A stretch of DNA of 64,000 nt from Microbispora sp. H11081. Lineage in GTDB: Bacteria > Actinomycetota > Actinomycetes > Streptosporangiales > Streptosporangiaceae. The translations under genes were made by a program, and so were the position numbers. The stretch covers positions 62,001-126,000 of the forward strand of contig NZ_JABBWV010000011.1 of the NCBI RefSeq assembly GCF_012999535.1. The letters are read 5' to 3'. The notes under the pieces were generated by a model that saw only the letters and a list, made by a program, of their open reading frames with translations, made no database searches and was not told where the DNA came from. Positions within the stretch are counted from its first letter, which is position 1. Each line of letters opens with the position of its first letter. Shown piece by piece: positions 43,952 through 52,145 of this stretch.

Positions 43952-44791
43952 TTACTTGATCGCGCCGACCGTGATGCCACGGGTCAGCGTGCGCTGGAAG
44001 ATCAGGAAGAAGGCCACGGCGGGGATGATGCCGAGCAGCGCGGACGCGCTGGACATGGTGGCGTCCATCATCTTCTCGCCCTGCAGGACGCCCAGGGCGA
44101 CCGGCACGGTCTGGTTGTCGTTGGCGATGAGGAACACCATCGGCAGGAAGAACTCGTTCCACGTCCAGATGAAGAAGAAGATGAGCAGCACCGACAGGGT
44201 CGGGCGGCTGACGGGCACGACGATGCGCCACAGCGTCCGCCACTTGCTCGCCCCGTCGATCTCGGCCGCCTCCAGGATCCCCCGGGGGAACCGCCCGAGC
44301 ACCGACGAGAGCAGGTAGGTCCCGAAGGCCGCCTGGATCACCGTGAAGATCAGGATGACGGCGAGCTTCGAGTCGTACAGCCCCGCCTCCTTCGACAGGT
44401 AGTAGAGCGGGTAGACCAGGGCCTCCTGCGGCAGCGTGTTGGCGAGCAGGAAGAGCACGAGGATCCACAACCGGCCCCGGACCCTGCCGATCCCCAGCGC
44501 GTACGCGTTGAGCACCGACAGCACCACGGCGGCGACAGCGACGACGCCGCTGATGAGGAGGCTGTTCCACAGCTTAAGGCCGAAGTCGACGCGGTCCCAG
44601 AAGGCGACGATCCCGTCCAGGTAGAGCCCGTGGGGCAGGCTCAGCGGACCGCCCGAGGAGTATTCGGCCGGGGACTTGAAGGCGTTGAGCGTGACGATGA
44701 CGAAGGGGAAGAGCATCACGACCGCGAGCACGACCAGCGCCGCGAGCACGGCCCAGCGTCCCGGCTGGCGGACGACGCGATCGGGGGTCAC
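43952..44791 (-). CDS. Carbohydrate ABC transporter permease (MalG type)
   Basis: A 279-residue inner-membrane permease with about six helices. The EAA loop, EAAEIDGASKWRTLWRIVVP, contacts the transport ATPase. The C-terminal TRGITVGAIK is typical of MalG-like subunits. It overlaps the MalF-type gene by four bases and precedes GH3. The operon has no ATPase gene, so it probably uses a shared MsiK-type ATPase as in other actinobacteria; that is inference from the family. Confidence 0.93.
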   Translation of the reverse strand: MTPDRVVRQPGRWAVLAALVVLAVVMLFPFVIVTLNAFKSPAEYSSGGPLSLPHGLYLDGIVAFWDRVDFGLKLWNSLLISGVVAVAAVVLSVLNAYALGIGRVRGRLWILVLFLLANTLPQEALVYPLYYLSKEAGLYDSKLAVILIFTVIQAAFGTYLLSSVLGRFPRGILEAAEIDGASKWRTLWRIVVPVSRPTLSVLLIFFFIWTWNEFFLPMVFLIANDNQTVPVALGVLQGEKMMDATMSSASALLGIIPAVAFFLIFQRTLTRGITVGAIK

Positions 44792-45690
44792 GACTCACTC
44801 TCCTGGTCGCGCTCCTGCACCCGCAGGAAGAAGAAGGTCACCACGACGATGATCACGGCGAGCACGGTCGCGATCGCCGAGCCGTACCCGACGTTGGCCT
44901 TCTGGAAGAAGTTCAGATAGGAGAAGTACGACGGCACCATGGTCGCGGAGCCGGGCCCTCCCCTGGTCAGCACGAAGATCGGCCCGAAGACCTTCAGCGC
45001 CGCGATCGTGCAGGTCAGCAGCACGACGAAGATCTCCGGCCGGATCTGCGAGAGCGTGATGTGCCAGAACCTGCGCCACCACGAGGCGCCGTCGATCTCG
45101 GCCGCCTCGTACAGCGAGGGGTCGACCCGCTGGAGCCCGGCCATGAAGATGACGACCGGGTACCCGAGCTGGAACCACACCATGATCGCCATGACCGTCG
45201 CCAGCGCGATGCCGGGGTCGCCCAGCCAGTTGACCTCGATTCCGAAGATCTGGTTCACCGCGCCGTACGACGGGTGGAGCATCCAGCCCCACACCACCCC
45301 GGCCACCGCGACGGGCAGCACCTGCGGCAGGTAGAACGCCGCGCGCAGGGCCGAGGCCGTACGCGCGCCGAACCGCCTGGCGACGTAGTCGAACAGCGCG
45401 GCGGCGAGCACCAGTCCGAGGACCGTCGGCACCACGGCCATCGCGACGATCAGCGCGACGTTGTGCTGGAAGGAGGCCCAGAAGCGCTCGTCCCTGAACA
45501 GCTTGGTGTAGTTGCCGAGCCCGATCCATTTGGGGGTGCCGACGCCGGACCAGCGGGTGAAGCTCGTCGCGACGTTCATCAGGAACGGAACGACGATGAT
45601 CGCGAGGAACAGCACCAGGCTCGGAACCAGGTAGAGCCAGTAGCCGCCCCTCCCGCGCGGGCGGGCGGTGCCCGCGCCGGGTGGTGCCAT
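44788..45690 (-). CDS. Carbohydrate ABC transporter permease (MalF type)
   Basis: A 300-residue permease with about six membrane helices (WLYLVPSLVLFLAIIVVPFL at the start) and the EAA motif YEAAEIDGASWWRRFWHITL. It ends with VQERDQESES and overlaps the next gene by ATGA. With the MalG-type subunit it forms the membrane channel of a sugar importer fed by the binding protein encoded just upstream. AAAGG precedes the ATG by eight bases. Confidence 0.93.
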   Translation of the reverse strand: MAPPGAGTARPRGRGGYWLYLVPSLVLFLAIIVVPFLMNVATSFTRWSGVGTPKWIGLGNYTKLFRDERFWASFQHNVALIVAMAVVPTVLGLVLAAALFDYVARRFGARTASALRAAFYLPQVLPVAVAGVVWGWMLHPSYGAVNQIFGIEVNWLGDPGIALATVMAIMVWFQLGYPVVIFMAGLQRVDPSLYEAAEIDGASWWRRFWHITLSQIRPEIFVVLLTCTIAALKVFGPIFVLTRGGPGSATMVPSYFSYLNFFQKANVGYGSAIATVLAVIIVVVTFFFLRVQERDQESES

Positions 45691-45762
45691 GTGCGGAGCC
45701 TTTCGAAAAGGGGGTCCCGGCGGCGGAGGCCGCTCAGACGGCCCCGCCGCCGGGGTCGGGGG

Positions 45763-47076
45763 TCATTCGGCGATGTCGGCCAGGTTGTCGTCGTACGGCT
45801 GGGCGATCTCGTCCAGGACTTCCTCGGGCTTCTTGCTGCCGTTGATCAGTTCCTGCACGCCGGCGACGAGCACGTCGTAGTAGCCGGGGGCCGGCCAGTC
45901 AGGGTAGAAGGCCAGACCGTCCTGCGTCGAGAGCCGGTTGAAGTTCTCGATCAGCTCCTTGTTCCGCTCGTCGGTGATCGCTGCGGGGTCGGCCGCGACC
46001 GGGACGCCGCCCGAGTTGCCGAGCAGGTTCTGGATCTCCTTCTTCATCGTGATGTCGATGAAGTCGTAGGCGAGGTCCTTGTTGCCGGACTTCTCCGGCA
46101 CGACCCAGATGTTGCCGCTCGATCCAGGAGCGAACCGGCCCGGCCACAGGAACGAGCCCCACTCGAAGTCCTTGATCTCCTCCCGCAGGCGGCCGAACCA
46201 CCAACTGCCCGACACCATGATCGGGTACTTGCCGCCGATGAACGCCACGCCCATGTCCTCGGCCTTCATGCCGGCCGAGTCCTTGCCGACGTACCCCTTC
46301 TTCACCCAGTCGGAGAAGGTCTGCGCCGCGTAGGTGAACTCGGGGCCGTGGAAGTCGACCTTGCCCTTGTAGAGCTCGAACGAGTCGATCCAGGCGCGCT
46401 CGGCCTTGTTCAGCGCGAGCAGGTAGAACAGCTGCTGGGCGGGGTACTCCGCGCCCGCCGTCGCGATCGGCGTGGTGCCCTTCTTCGCGAACGCGTCGAG
46501 CGCGGCGGTGAACTCGTCGAAGGTGGTGGGCACCTTGACGCCCGCCTTCTCGAACATGTCCTTGTTGTAGTAGACCATCACGTACTCGCCGTAATTCGGC
46601 ACACCGAACCACTTGCCGGAGCCCATGATGCCCCGCTCGTCGTATCGGGCGGTGGTCTGCAGCGACGGGCTGAGCAGCTTGTCCCAGCCGCGCTTGACGG
46701 CCTCCTCCGACAGGTCGGTGAGCAGGCCCTGCTTGGACAGCTGACCGGCCGTCGCGTTGCCCTTGTTGTACTCCATGATGTCGGGCGCCTCGTCGGAGTT
46801 GAGGACCATGGACGCCGTCTTCTGGATCTGCTCGAAGCCCTTCTCCTCGAACTTCACCGTGACGCCTGGGTGGCTCGCCTCGAAATCCTTGATCGCCTGG
46901 GCCCAGGCGGTGCCCATGGCGCTGTTGCCGGTCTCGTAGTGCCAGAGGGTGAGGGTCCTGCCCTCCGCGGAGCCGCCGCCGTCGCCCGAACCGTCGGACG
47001 ATCCACCGCACGCGCCGAGCGCCAGCGCGGCCGCGGCCAGTGCCGCCACCGCCGCGCTCCTGCCTGCTCTGAACAT
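45763..47076 (-). CDS. Sugar ABC transporter substrate-binding lipoprotein
   Basis: A 437-residue family 1 extracellular solute-binding protein. The signal peptide ends in the lipobox LGAC (cysteine about 23), followed by a glycine/serine/aspartate-rich linker. The mature part starts TLTLWHYETGNSAMGTAW and has the hallmarks of MalE-like proteins (VYYNKDMFEKAGVKVPTTFD, MVSGSWWFGRLR). The substrate is probably an oligosaccharide released from plant wall glucan or xylan, judged from the flanking GH31 and GH3 enzymes. It lies 23 bases after GH31 and 72 bases before the MalF-type gene. Confidence 0.92.
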   Translation of the reverse strand: MFRAGRSAAVAALAAAALALGACGGSSDGSGDGGGSAEGRTLTLWHYETGNSAMGTAWAQAIKDFEASHPGVTVKFEEKGFEQIQKTASMVLNSDEAPDIMEYNKGNATAGQLSKQGLLTDLSEEAVKRGWDKLLSPSLQTTARYDERGIMGSGKWFGVPNYGEYVMVYYNKDMFEKAGVKVPTTFDEFTAALDAFAKKGTTPIATAGAEYPAQQLFYLLALNKAERAWIDSFELYKGKVDFHGPEFTYAAQTFSDWVKKGYVGKDSAGMKAEDMGVAFIGGKYPIMVSGSWWFGRLREEIKDFEWGSFLWPGRFAPGSSGNIWVVPEKSGNKDLAYDFIDITMKKEIQNLLGNSGGVPVAADPAAITDERNKELIENFNRLSTQDGLAFYPDWPAPGYYDVLVAGVQELINGSKKPEEVLDEIAQPYDDNLADIAE

Positions 47077-47099
47077 GGTCCTTCTCCAGGGGGTTCTGT

Positions 47100-49382
47100 C
47101 TAGTTGATGACGACCGGGGCGCCGGGGCCCACGAACTCGACGCCGTCGATCTGCTTGGGGCCCTCCACGGTGACGACCAGCCGCTCGCCGTCCCGCACCG
47201 CCGTGACCATCGTGTCCCCGTCCATGTCCCTGATCGTCGTACGGCTCTCGCGCTCCGGCACACCGAAGACGAGCAGCGAGACCCGGGGATCGTCGGCGAC
47301 CGTGTCGCCCGCCTCGGTCACCGGGATCAGCGAGCCGTGCCGCGCGAACAGGGGGATGCGGTCGAGTGGCGGCGACACCGTGACGTATCGGCCGCCGTCG
47401 ACCTCCTCACCGGTCCAGTAGTCGACCCACACCCCCGAGGGCAGGTAGACCTTCCTGGTGCCGTCGGCGGCGGTCATCGGGGCGACGAGCAGGTCGGTGC
47501 CGAGAAGATACTGCAGGTCCGCCTGCCAGGCCACCGGGTCGCCCGGGTGGTCGACGCACAGCGCGCGCAGCATCGGCGCGCCGGTCTCGGCCGCGGTGAC
47601 GGCCGCCGAGTAGATGTACGGCATGAGCCGGTATCGCAGCCGCAGGGCCTCGACGGCGGCCCGCTCCGCGTGCGGGGGGAACTCCCACGGCTCCCGGGTG
47701 GTCGTGCCGTGGAACCGCACGAGCGGGGACAGCGCGGCGAACTGCGACCAGCGGATGTAGAGGTCAGGGCTGGGGGTGCCGGTGAAGCCGCCCGCGTCGT
47801 GGCTCCAGAACGGGATGCCGGACAGGCCGTGCGACAGCCCGCCCCTGATCGTGCTGCCCATCGCGGCGTAGGTGGTGTCGACGTCGCCGCTCCACTGGGC
47901 CGAGTGGCGCTGACCGCCGAGGTAGGACGAGCGGGCCCAGACCAGGCCGTGCCCGTTCACCTCGCGGGTCACGTCCGCGACGATGTCGTTGAACAGCAGC
48001 GTGTAGACGTTGTGCAACTCGGTGCCGGTCATGCCGTTGAAGGCCACGGCGTCCGCGGGGACGCCCTCGGCGAAGTCGGTCTTGAACGCCGCCACGCCCT
48101 CGCGCAGGCGGTCGCGCAGCAGTCCCTTGAACCACTCAACCGCCTCCGGGTTGGTGAAGTCGACGATGCCGCAGGCCGGGTATGAGCCGTGCCAGGTGTC
48201 GGCGACGTACGTCTCGCCGCTCCGCGTCCTGAGGAAGTACCCCCTTTCGGACGCCTCGGCGAAGGCCGGGCTGAGGTGCGAGATGTAGGAGTTCATCCAC
48301 AGACAGACCCTGAAGCCCTGGTCCCTGAGGGCGGCGAGCATGCCGACCGGGTCGGGGAACGCCTCCGGGTCCCACTGGAGGTCGGACCAGTGCCCGTCCG
48401 CCTGCCAGTAGCAGTCGAGGTGGAGCACGTCGCAGGGGATGCCGCGCTCCCTGATCTTCCTGGCGCGTCCCAGCACGCGCTCCTGGCTGTCCCGGAAGAA
48501 GCCGGAGGAGATCCAGGTGCCGAACGCCCACTTCGGCGGCAGTTGCGGCCGGCAGGTCAGCCGGTCGAACCGGTCCAGGACGTCCGCCGGGGCCGGCCCC
48601 GCGATGACGTAGTAGTCGATGAGGTCGTCCGGCACGACGATCTGCACGGCGCTGTGCGTGGACTGGCACACGTCGAACTCGACCGGCGTCCCGCTGTCGA
48701 CGCAGATGCCGTACCCCCTGCTGGACAGGTAGAAGGGCACGTTCTTGTACGCGCGCTGCGACTCCGCGCCGAAGGCGTCGAAGTTCCACATCAACGGCCG
48801 CTGGCCACGCTTGTCGAGCGGGGTGAACGACTCGCCGAAGCCGCAGAACGCCTCGTCTGCGGGGGCCGCGAACGTCTCGTGGTAGGCGACGGGAGCGCCG
48901 TCGACGGCGGAGCGGCCGAACGGCAGCGTGCGCAGCCGGCCGCTGATGTCGGGATGGCCCGGGTCCTGCTCAACCAGCGTCCGGCCGGCCCGGTCCGTGA
49001 AGCGCAAATTCCACGGGTTCAGCCGCACCTCGGCCCGCAGTGATCCCGCGTCGACCACCACGCGGCTGTGGCTCGCCTCCACCACGGCCTCGCCGTACAC
49101 GCCGGGGGTGACCATGGAGATCGCGCGGGCGGACCGGGTGCGCGCCTCCGCGTCCTCCGACAGGCGTACCCGGATCACCCCCTCGCCCGCGGCCGTGATC
49201 CGTACGACGAGCGTCTCCTCGGCCGAGGTGGAGCCCTTGAGCGTCACCCCTCCGCCGTCGGAGGCCACCACCTCCGCGCTGGTCAGCGCCGACAGGCCCT
49301 CCTCGCCCGGCTCGCGCACGGGAAGCTCGGGAGGATCCGCCACGAAGAACTCGCGCGCGATCAGTGGGGGACGGTACGGCAT
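47100..49382 (-). CDS. GH31 alpha-xylosidase-like glycosidase
   Basis: A 760-residue cytoplasmic glycoside hydrolase family 31 enzyme. The sequence GFGESFTPLDKRGQ (about 181-194), the nucleophile aspartate D436 in FKTDFAEG, the acid/base D500 in QWSGDVDTTYAAM, and FWSHDAGGF match the YicI-like alpha-xylosidase branch rather than typical alpha-glucosidases. It would remove alpha-xylosyl residues from imported xyloglucan-type oligosaccharides or isoprimeverose. There is no signal peptide. It is the first gene of the operon GH31, binding protein, two permeases, GH3. GGAG lies seven bases before the ATG. Exact substrate specificity cannot be decided from sequence alone. Confidence 0.9.
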   Translation of the reverse strand: MPYRPPLIAREFFVADPPELPVREPGEEGLSALTSAEVVASDGGGVTLKGSTSAEETLVVRITAAGEGVIRVRLSEDAEARTRSARAISMVTPGVYGEAVVEASHSRVVVDAGSLRAEVRLNPWNLRFTDRAGRTLVEQDPGHPDISGRLRTLPFGRSAVDGAPVAYHETFAAPADEAFCGFGESFTPLDKRGQRPLMWNFDAFGAESQRAYKNVPFYLSSRGYGICVDSGTPVEFDVCQSTHSAVQIVVPDDLIDYYVIAGPAPADVLDRFDRLTCRPQLPPKWAFGTWISSGFFRDSQERVLGRARKIRERGIPCDVLHLDCYWQADGHWSDLQWDPEAFPDPVGMLAALRDQGFRVCLWMNSYISHLSPAFAEASERGYFLRTRSGETYVADTWHGSYPACGIVDFTNPEAVEWFKGLLRDRLREGVAAFKTDFAEGVPADAVAFNGMTGTELHNVYTLLFNDIVADVTREVNGHGLVWARSSYLGGQRHSAQWSGDVDTTYAAMGSTIRGGLSHGLSGIPFWSHDAGGFTGTPSPDLYIRWSQFAALSPLVRFHGTTTREPWEFPPHAERAAVEALRLRYRLMPYIYSAAVTAAETGAPMLRALCVDHPGDPVAWQADLQYLLGTDLLVAPMTAADGTRKVYLPSGVWVDYWTGEEVDGGRYVTVSPPLDRIPLFARHGSLIPVTEAGDTVADDPRVSLLVFGVPERESRTTIRDMDGDTMVTAVRDGERLVVTVEGPKQIDGVEFVGPGAPVVIN

Positions 49383-49466
49383 CGCGGCACTCCATCGACT
49401 CGTCCGGCGATTGTGGAGTTAGTTTGCCGTCCATCCCAACAAAGGTCAATGGTCCGAGGTGGTTCC

Positions 49467-49482
49467 TGATTTGTCCAAATCA
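49467..49482. promoter_or_regulatory. 16-bp inverted repeat upstream of the GH31 operon
   Basis: TGATTTGTCCAAATCA is a perfect inverted repeat except for its 2-nt centre, located 84 bases upstream of the GH31 start and 58 bases before the divergent small gene. TTAGTTTG at 49419-49426, nearer the start, resembles half of a ROK-type operator. Either could control the operon. Confidence 0.5.
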
Positions 49483-49540
49483 TTCCTATTTGTGTCTGCT
49501 TGGGGTAACGTGACCGCAATCCCAGGTCAAGGTAGGTGAC

Positions 49541-49777
49541 ATGGACAGGTTCGTGCACGTGATGCCGCTCGACGACGTGATCGGCCACGAGGGCAGCCCC
49601 CGGTGCGTCTGCGGTCCGGGCGGCGAGCCCGTCACCACCGCCGACCTCGGCGAGCCGGTCGCACGCGCGGACGGCGACACCATCGCACCCGGCTGGTCCC
49701 GCCCCGTGGTCGGCGTCGTCTACCGGCACCACGCGCTCAGCCCCTGCCGCGAATGGGAAGCCGTCCCCGAGTCCTGA
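49541..49777 (+). CDS. Small conserved protein of a phage/actinobacterial type
   Basis: A 78-residue protein starting MDRFVHVMPLDDVIGHEGS with RCVCGPGGEPV, and ending VVYRHHALSPCREWEA. This layout (HVxPxxDxxxHE, then CxCGP, then an HH and REW segment) resembles a short protein common in actinophages and their hosts. Its function is unknown. AGGTAGGTGAC directly precedes the ATG. It is divergent from the GH31 operon. Confidence 0.65.
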   Translation: MDRFVHVMPLDDVIGHEGSPRCVCGPGGEPVTTADLGEPVARADGDTIAPGWSRPVVGVVYRHHALSPCREWEAVPES

Positions 49778-49868
49778 GTTACGCCGGCCGCGCGAATCAA
49801 CCCCGCCAAACACCGCCAATTTCTCGACTTTACGTAATCGGTCAACCGCGCTGAGTAATCTCTGGGTC

Positions 49869-50744
49869 ATGCCCGGTATTGATCACGAGATGCCACTCGA
49901 ACTCATCCGCAACCGGCCGGAGACCGCGCTGGAGCTGCTGCGCTGCGTGAAGAGGATCGAGCTGCCGCCCTTCGCCGCCGCGCGCGTGGAGTCGGCCGAC
50001 AGCACCCAGCCCGCACCGATCGAGTTCCGCGCCGACTCGGTGGTGGTCGTACGAGACGAGACCGGAACCGCGATGATGGCCGTGATCGTGGAGGTCCAGC
50101 AGGGCAGGGACGCCGGCAAGCGGTTCAGCTGGCCGGTCTACGTCACGACGTTGCGGTCTCAGCACAAGTGCGACATCGCGCTGCTGGTCATCTGCCCCGA
50201 CCGGTCGACGGCCCGATGGTGCGAGAGGACGATCCACCTGGGCCCGAGCGGCGTCATCACGCCGCTGGCGATCGACCCCGGCCGGATACCTCTGATCACC
50301 GACCCTGACCAGGCCCGTGCCAGCCCGGAACTCGCGGTGCTCTCGGCCGTGGCGCATCCGGAGGAGGCCGACGACGAGCAGGTGCTGGAGGCGATGCTCG
50401 CGGGGCTGACGACCCTGGATCAGGATCGGGCCAGAGTATATTTGAACTACGTGATCAGCTCGCTACCCGCTGTGATGGTCAAGCGTCTGGAGGAGATGGT
50501 GACCACCATTCAGGACTTCGAATACCTCGGTGAGAAGTACTTCTCCCACTGGCTCGCCAAAGGGGAAGCAATAGGGGAAGCGAAGGGCGAGATCAAGGCG
50601 ATCTTCTCGGTGCTGGACGCGCGAGGCCTGGAGATCTCCGACGATGCCCGCGAACGCATCCAGCGATGCAAGGACCCGAACCAACTGGACGCCTGGGTCC
50701 GCAAGGCCGCCATCGTCACCTCGGCCGACGAACTGTTCGCCTGA
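49869..50744 (+). CDS. Rpn/PD-(D/E)XK-type putative nuclease
   Basis: A 291-residue protein of the Rpn/transposase-like PD-(D/E)XK superfamily. The candidate active site is D-x-V at FRADSVVVVRDE followed by MAVIVEVQQGRDAGKRFSWP, where E and Q stand in the usual E-x-K/Q positions. A helical C-terminal part (KRLEEMVTTIQDFEYLGEKY, then a glutamate/lysine-rich linker and ISDDARERIQRC) follows. Related proteins promote RecA-independent recombination or belong to mobile elements. The last 90 codons are duplicated directly downstream. No good Shine-Dalgarno sequence is seen. Confidence 0.8.
   Translation: MPGIDHEMPLELIRNRPETALELLRCVKRIELPPFAAARVESADSTQPAPIEFRADSVVVVRDETGTAMMAVIVEVQQGRDAGKRFSWPVYVTTLRSQHKCDIALLVICPDRSTARWCERTIHLGPSGVITPLAIDPGRIPLITDPDQARASPELAVLSAVAHPEEADDEQVLEAMLAGLTTLDQDRARVYLNYVISSLPAVMVKRLEEMVTTIQDFEYLGEKYFSHWLAKGEAIGEAKGEIKAIFSVLDARGLEISDDARERIQRCKDPNQLDAWVRKAAIVTSADELFA
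50479..50744 (+). repeat. Direct repeat, copy 1 (3' end of the Rpn-like gene)
   Basis: From 50479 to the stop codon and a few bases beyond, this sequence is repeated at 50806-51059 with few differences and a 12-base shorter linker in the second copy. The first 74 bases are virtually identical. Confidence 0.9.
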
Positions 50745-50780
50745 TCAGGTCGGCACCGGGCCACGGCACATCTGGACCAT

Positions 50781-51059
50781 GTGCACAGCTCACCAGAAGT
50801 GCCGATCAAGCGTCTGGAGGAGATGGTGACCACCATTCAGGACTTCGAATACCTCGGTGAGAAGTACTTCTCCCACTGGAAGGACCAGGGCCGCACGGAA
50901 GGCGAGATCAAGGCGATCTTTTTGGTGCTGGACGCGCGAGGCCTGGATATCTCCGACGATGCCCGCGAGCGCATCCAGCGATGCGAGGACCCGAACCAAC
51001 TGGACGCCTGGGTCCGCAAGGCCGCCATCGTCACCTCGGCCGACGAACTGTTCGCCTGA
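50781..51059 (+). pseudogene. Duplicated C-terminal fragment of the Rpn-like gene
   Basis: An open frame of 92 codons whose residues from about 9 on repeat the C-terminus of the preceding gene (KRLEEMVTTIQDFEYLGEKY to AAIVTSADELFA). It lacks the nuclease core. The linker is four codons shorter (KDQGRTEGEIKAIF instead of LAKGEAIGEAKGEIKAIF). The reading frame is intact and several third-base changes are silent, so it may be expressed as a stand-alone helical protein or be the remnant of a second full-length copy whose 5' part was lost. Confidence 0.6.
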
Positions 51060-51170
51060 TCAGGGGGCGGCATCCAGCGGAGGTAAGGGAGCGGAGCGGA
51101 AGGGAGCGAGGACCGCAGCGAGGGCCCAGCGAAGCGGGCTTCGCGAGGACCGGAGCTTCCTTCCGGCGCA

Positions 51171-51245
51171 GTGACCGGCTCGGCCAACGCAGTGACCGAC
51201 CCGGCCAGCCCGGTGACCGACCCTGCCAACGCGGTGACGGAGTGA
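51171..51245. repeat. 21-bp tandem repeat, about 3.5 copies
   Basis: Three 21-base units start at 51171, 51192 and 51213 (each begins GTGACC and has GCCA near its end), followed by a truncated fourth unit with GTGACGGAG. In one frame each unit encodes a heptapeptide such as VTDPASP and ends at TGA 51243-51245, but no start codon with a ribosome binding site is evident for such a frame. Confidence 0.8.
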
Positions 51246-51305
51246 GCGCGGTGGCTCGGGCGACACTCAGCCGACGCGGCATTGCCCGGACTCGTCATCG
51301 ATCCT

Positions 51306-51333
51306 GTAGCGGGCCGCACTACCGGCCCGCTAC
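51306..51333. terminator. Perfect 10-bp hairpin
   Basis: GTAGCGGGCC (51306-51315) pairs with GGCCCGCTAC (51324-51333) around an 8-nt loop. It lies between the nuclease-like fragment and the convergent membrane-protein gene and could be a terminator. Confidence 0.5.
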
Positions 51334-51554
51334 GTCCTCGACGAGAGCCCGTGGAGATGCTGCCGGAGTGGCTGCTCCGCCACACCACGCTGTGACGGGC
51401 GGAGGAGCTGACTTGCGACTCGCCCGTGCCTGACGTCGTCCAAGACAGCGTCGGAAATGGCGTCGGAGGCACGGTGGATAAAGACCGCCTCTTCCACGCC
51501 ACCGCCCGGGCGATGGTCACGCCGCAGCCCATCGCTCCCGGCGGCACCGGCGCG

Positions 51555-51869
51555 TCAGTAGTAGTGCTTGGTGACCTGCTTGCGGCGGACGAACAGCCGG
51601 AAGACCCACAGCGGGAGCCACACGAACAGTCCCCACAGCCCGCACGTGAAGATCGTTGCGAGCAGGTGGAACGTGTGCGATTTCGCGGACAACCCGCGGT
51701 GCTTGGTGACGCTCTTGCGCGGCATCGGCGGCTGCTGCGGCTGGTAGGGGGGCTGCCCCTGATAGGAGGGCTGCGGCTGATAAGGCTGCCCCTGGTAGGG
51801 GGGCTGCGGCTGGTAGGGCTGCTGAGGATGCCCGTACGGCTGATTGGGCGGGTAAGGGGGCTGGCCCAT
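51555..51869 (-). CDS. Small Pro/Gln/Tyr-rich membrane protein
   Basis: A 104-residue protein. Residues 1-48 consist of imperfect repeats built from PYQPQPPYQGQ. A hydrophobic stretch (HLLATIFTCGLWGLFVWLPL and following, about 68-95) forms one or two membrane segments, and the end is basic (RRKQVTKHYY). Such short proteins with a proline/glutamine/tyrosine tail occur in many actinobacteria; their role is unknown. GGAG precedes the ATG at 51869 by eight bases; the longer frame upstream has no support. Confidence 0.7.
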   Translation of the reverse strand: MGQPPYPPNQPYGHPQQPYQPQPPYQGQPYQPQPSYQGQPPYQPQQPPMPRKSVTKHRGLSAKSHTFHLLATIFTCGLWGLFVWLPLWVFRLFVRRKQVTKHYY

Positions 51870-52092
51870 GGTCGGTTCTCCGTGCCTCAACTGATGATCT
51901 TCGGAGCGTAGCAACAGCGGCCCTGATATATCTGACATTTCGGTCTTTCCGGATCATGAGGCCCTGCGACGCCCAAACCCACCAGTAAATGCCGGGCTGC
52001 GTCCCCTTGTCGGCTCGCGGATGACGGTCGGTGCGTACCAGGTGACGTGAGCAACGGCCAGCGGGGTGGCGAGGTTCGGGGAGATCCGGCCG

Positions 52093-52133
52093 GAGCGGGC
52101 CGCCCCGGAGAAGTCACGCGAGGCGGCCCGCTC
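52093..52133 (-). terminator. Terminator after the GH53 gene
   Basis: A perfect 12-bp stem (52093-52104 with 52122-52133) with a 17-nt loop, 12 bases past the GH53 stop codon. Confidence 0.65.
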
Positions 52134-52145
52134 GATGTCAGGTGG

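Larger units (their letters stand above)
51060..51554. other. Non-coding stretch with repeats and a hairpin
   Basis: No convincing gene. It contains a purine-rich GAGCGGAGCGGAAGGGAGCG-like region (51085-51110), a 21-bp tandem repeat (51171-51245) and a 10-bp hairpin (51306-51333). It looks like decayed or mobile-element-derived sequence between the nuclease-like gene and a small membrane-protein gene on the other strand. Confidence 0.6.

Noticed and set aside
51085-51150. Purine-rich GAGCG/GCGAG repeats
   Set aside because: Such sequences are common around genes in these genomes (another lies before 11591) and no array structure or spacer pattern is present, so they were not called CRISPR or a mobile end.
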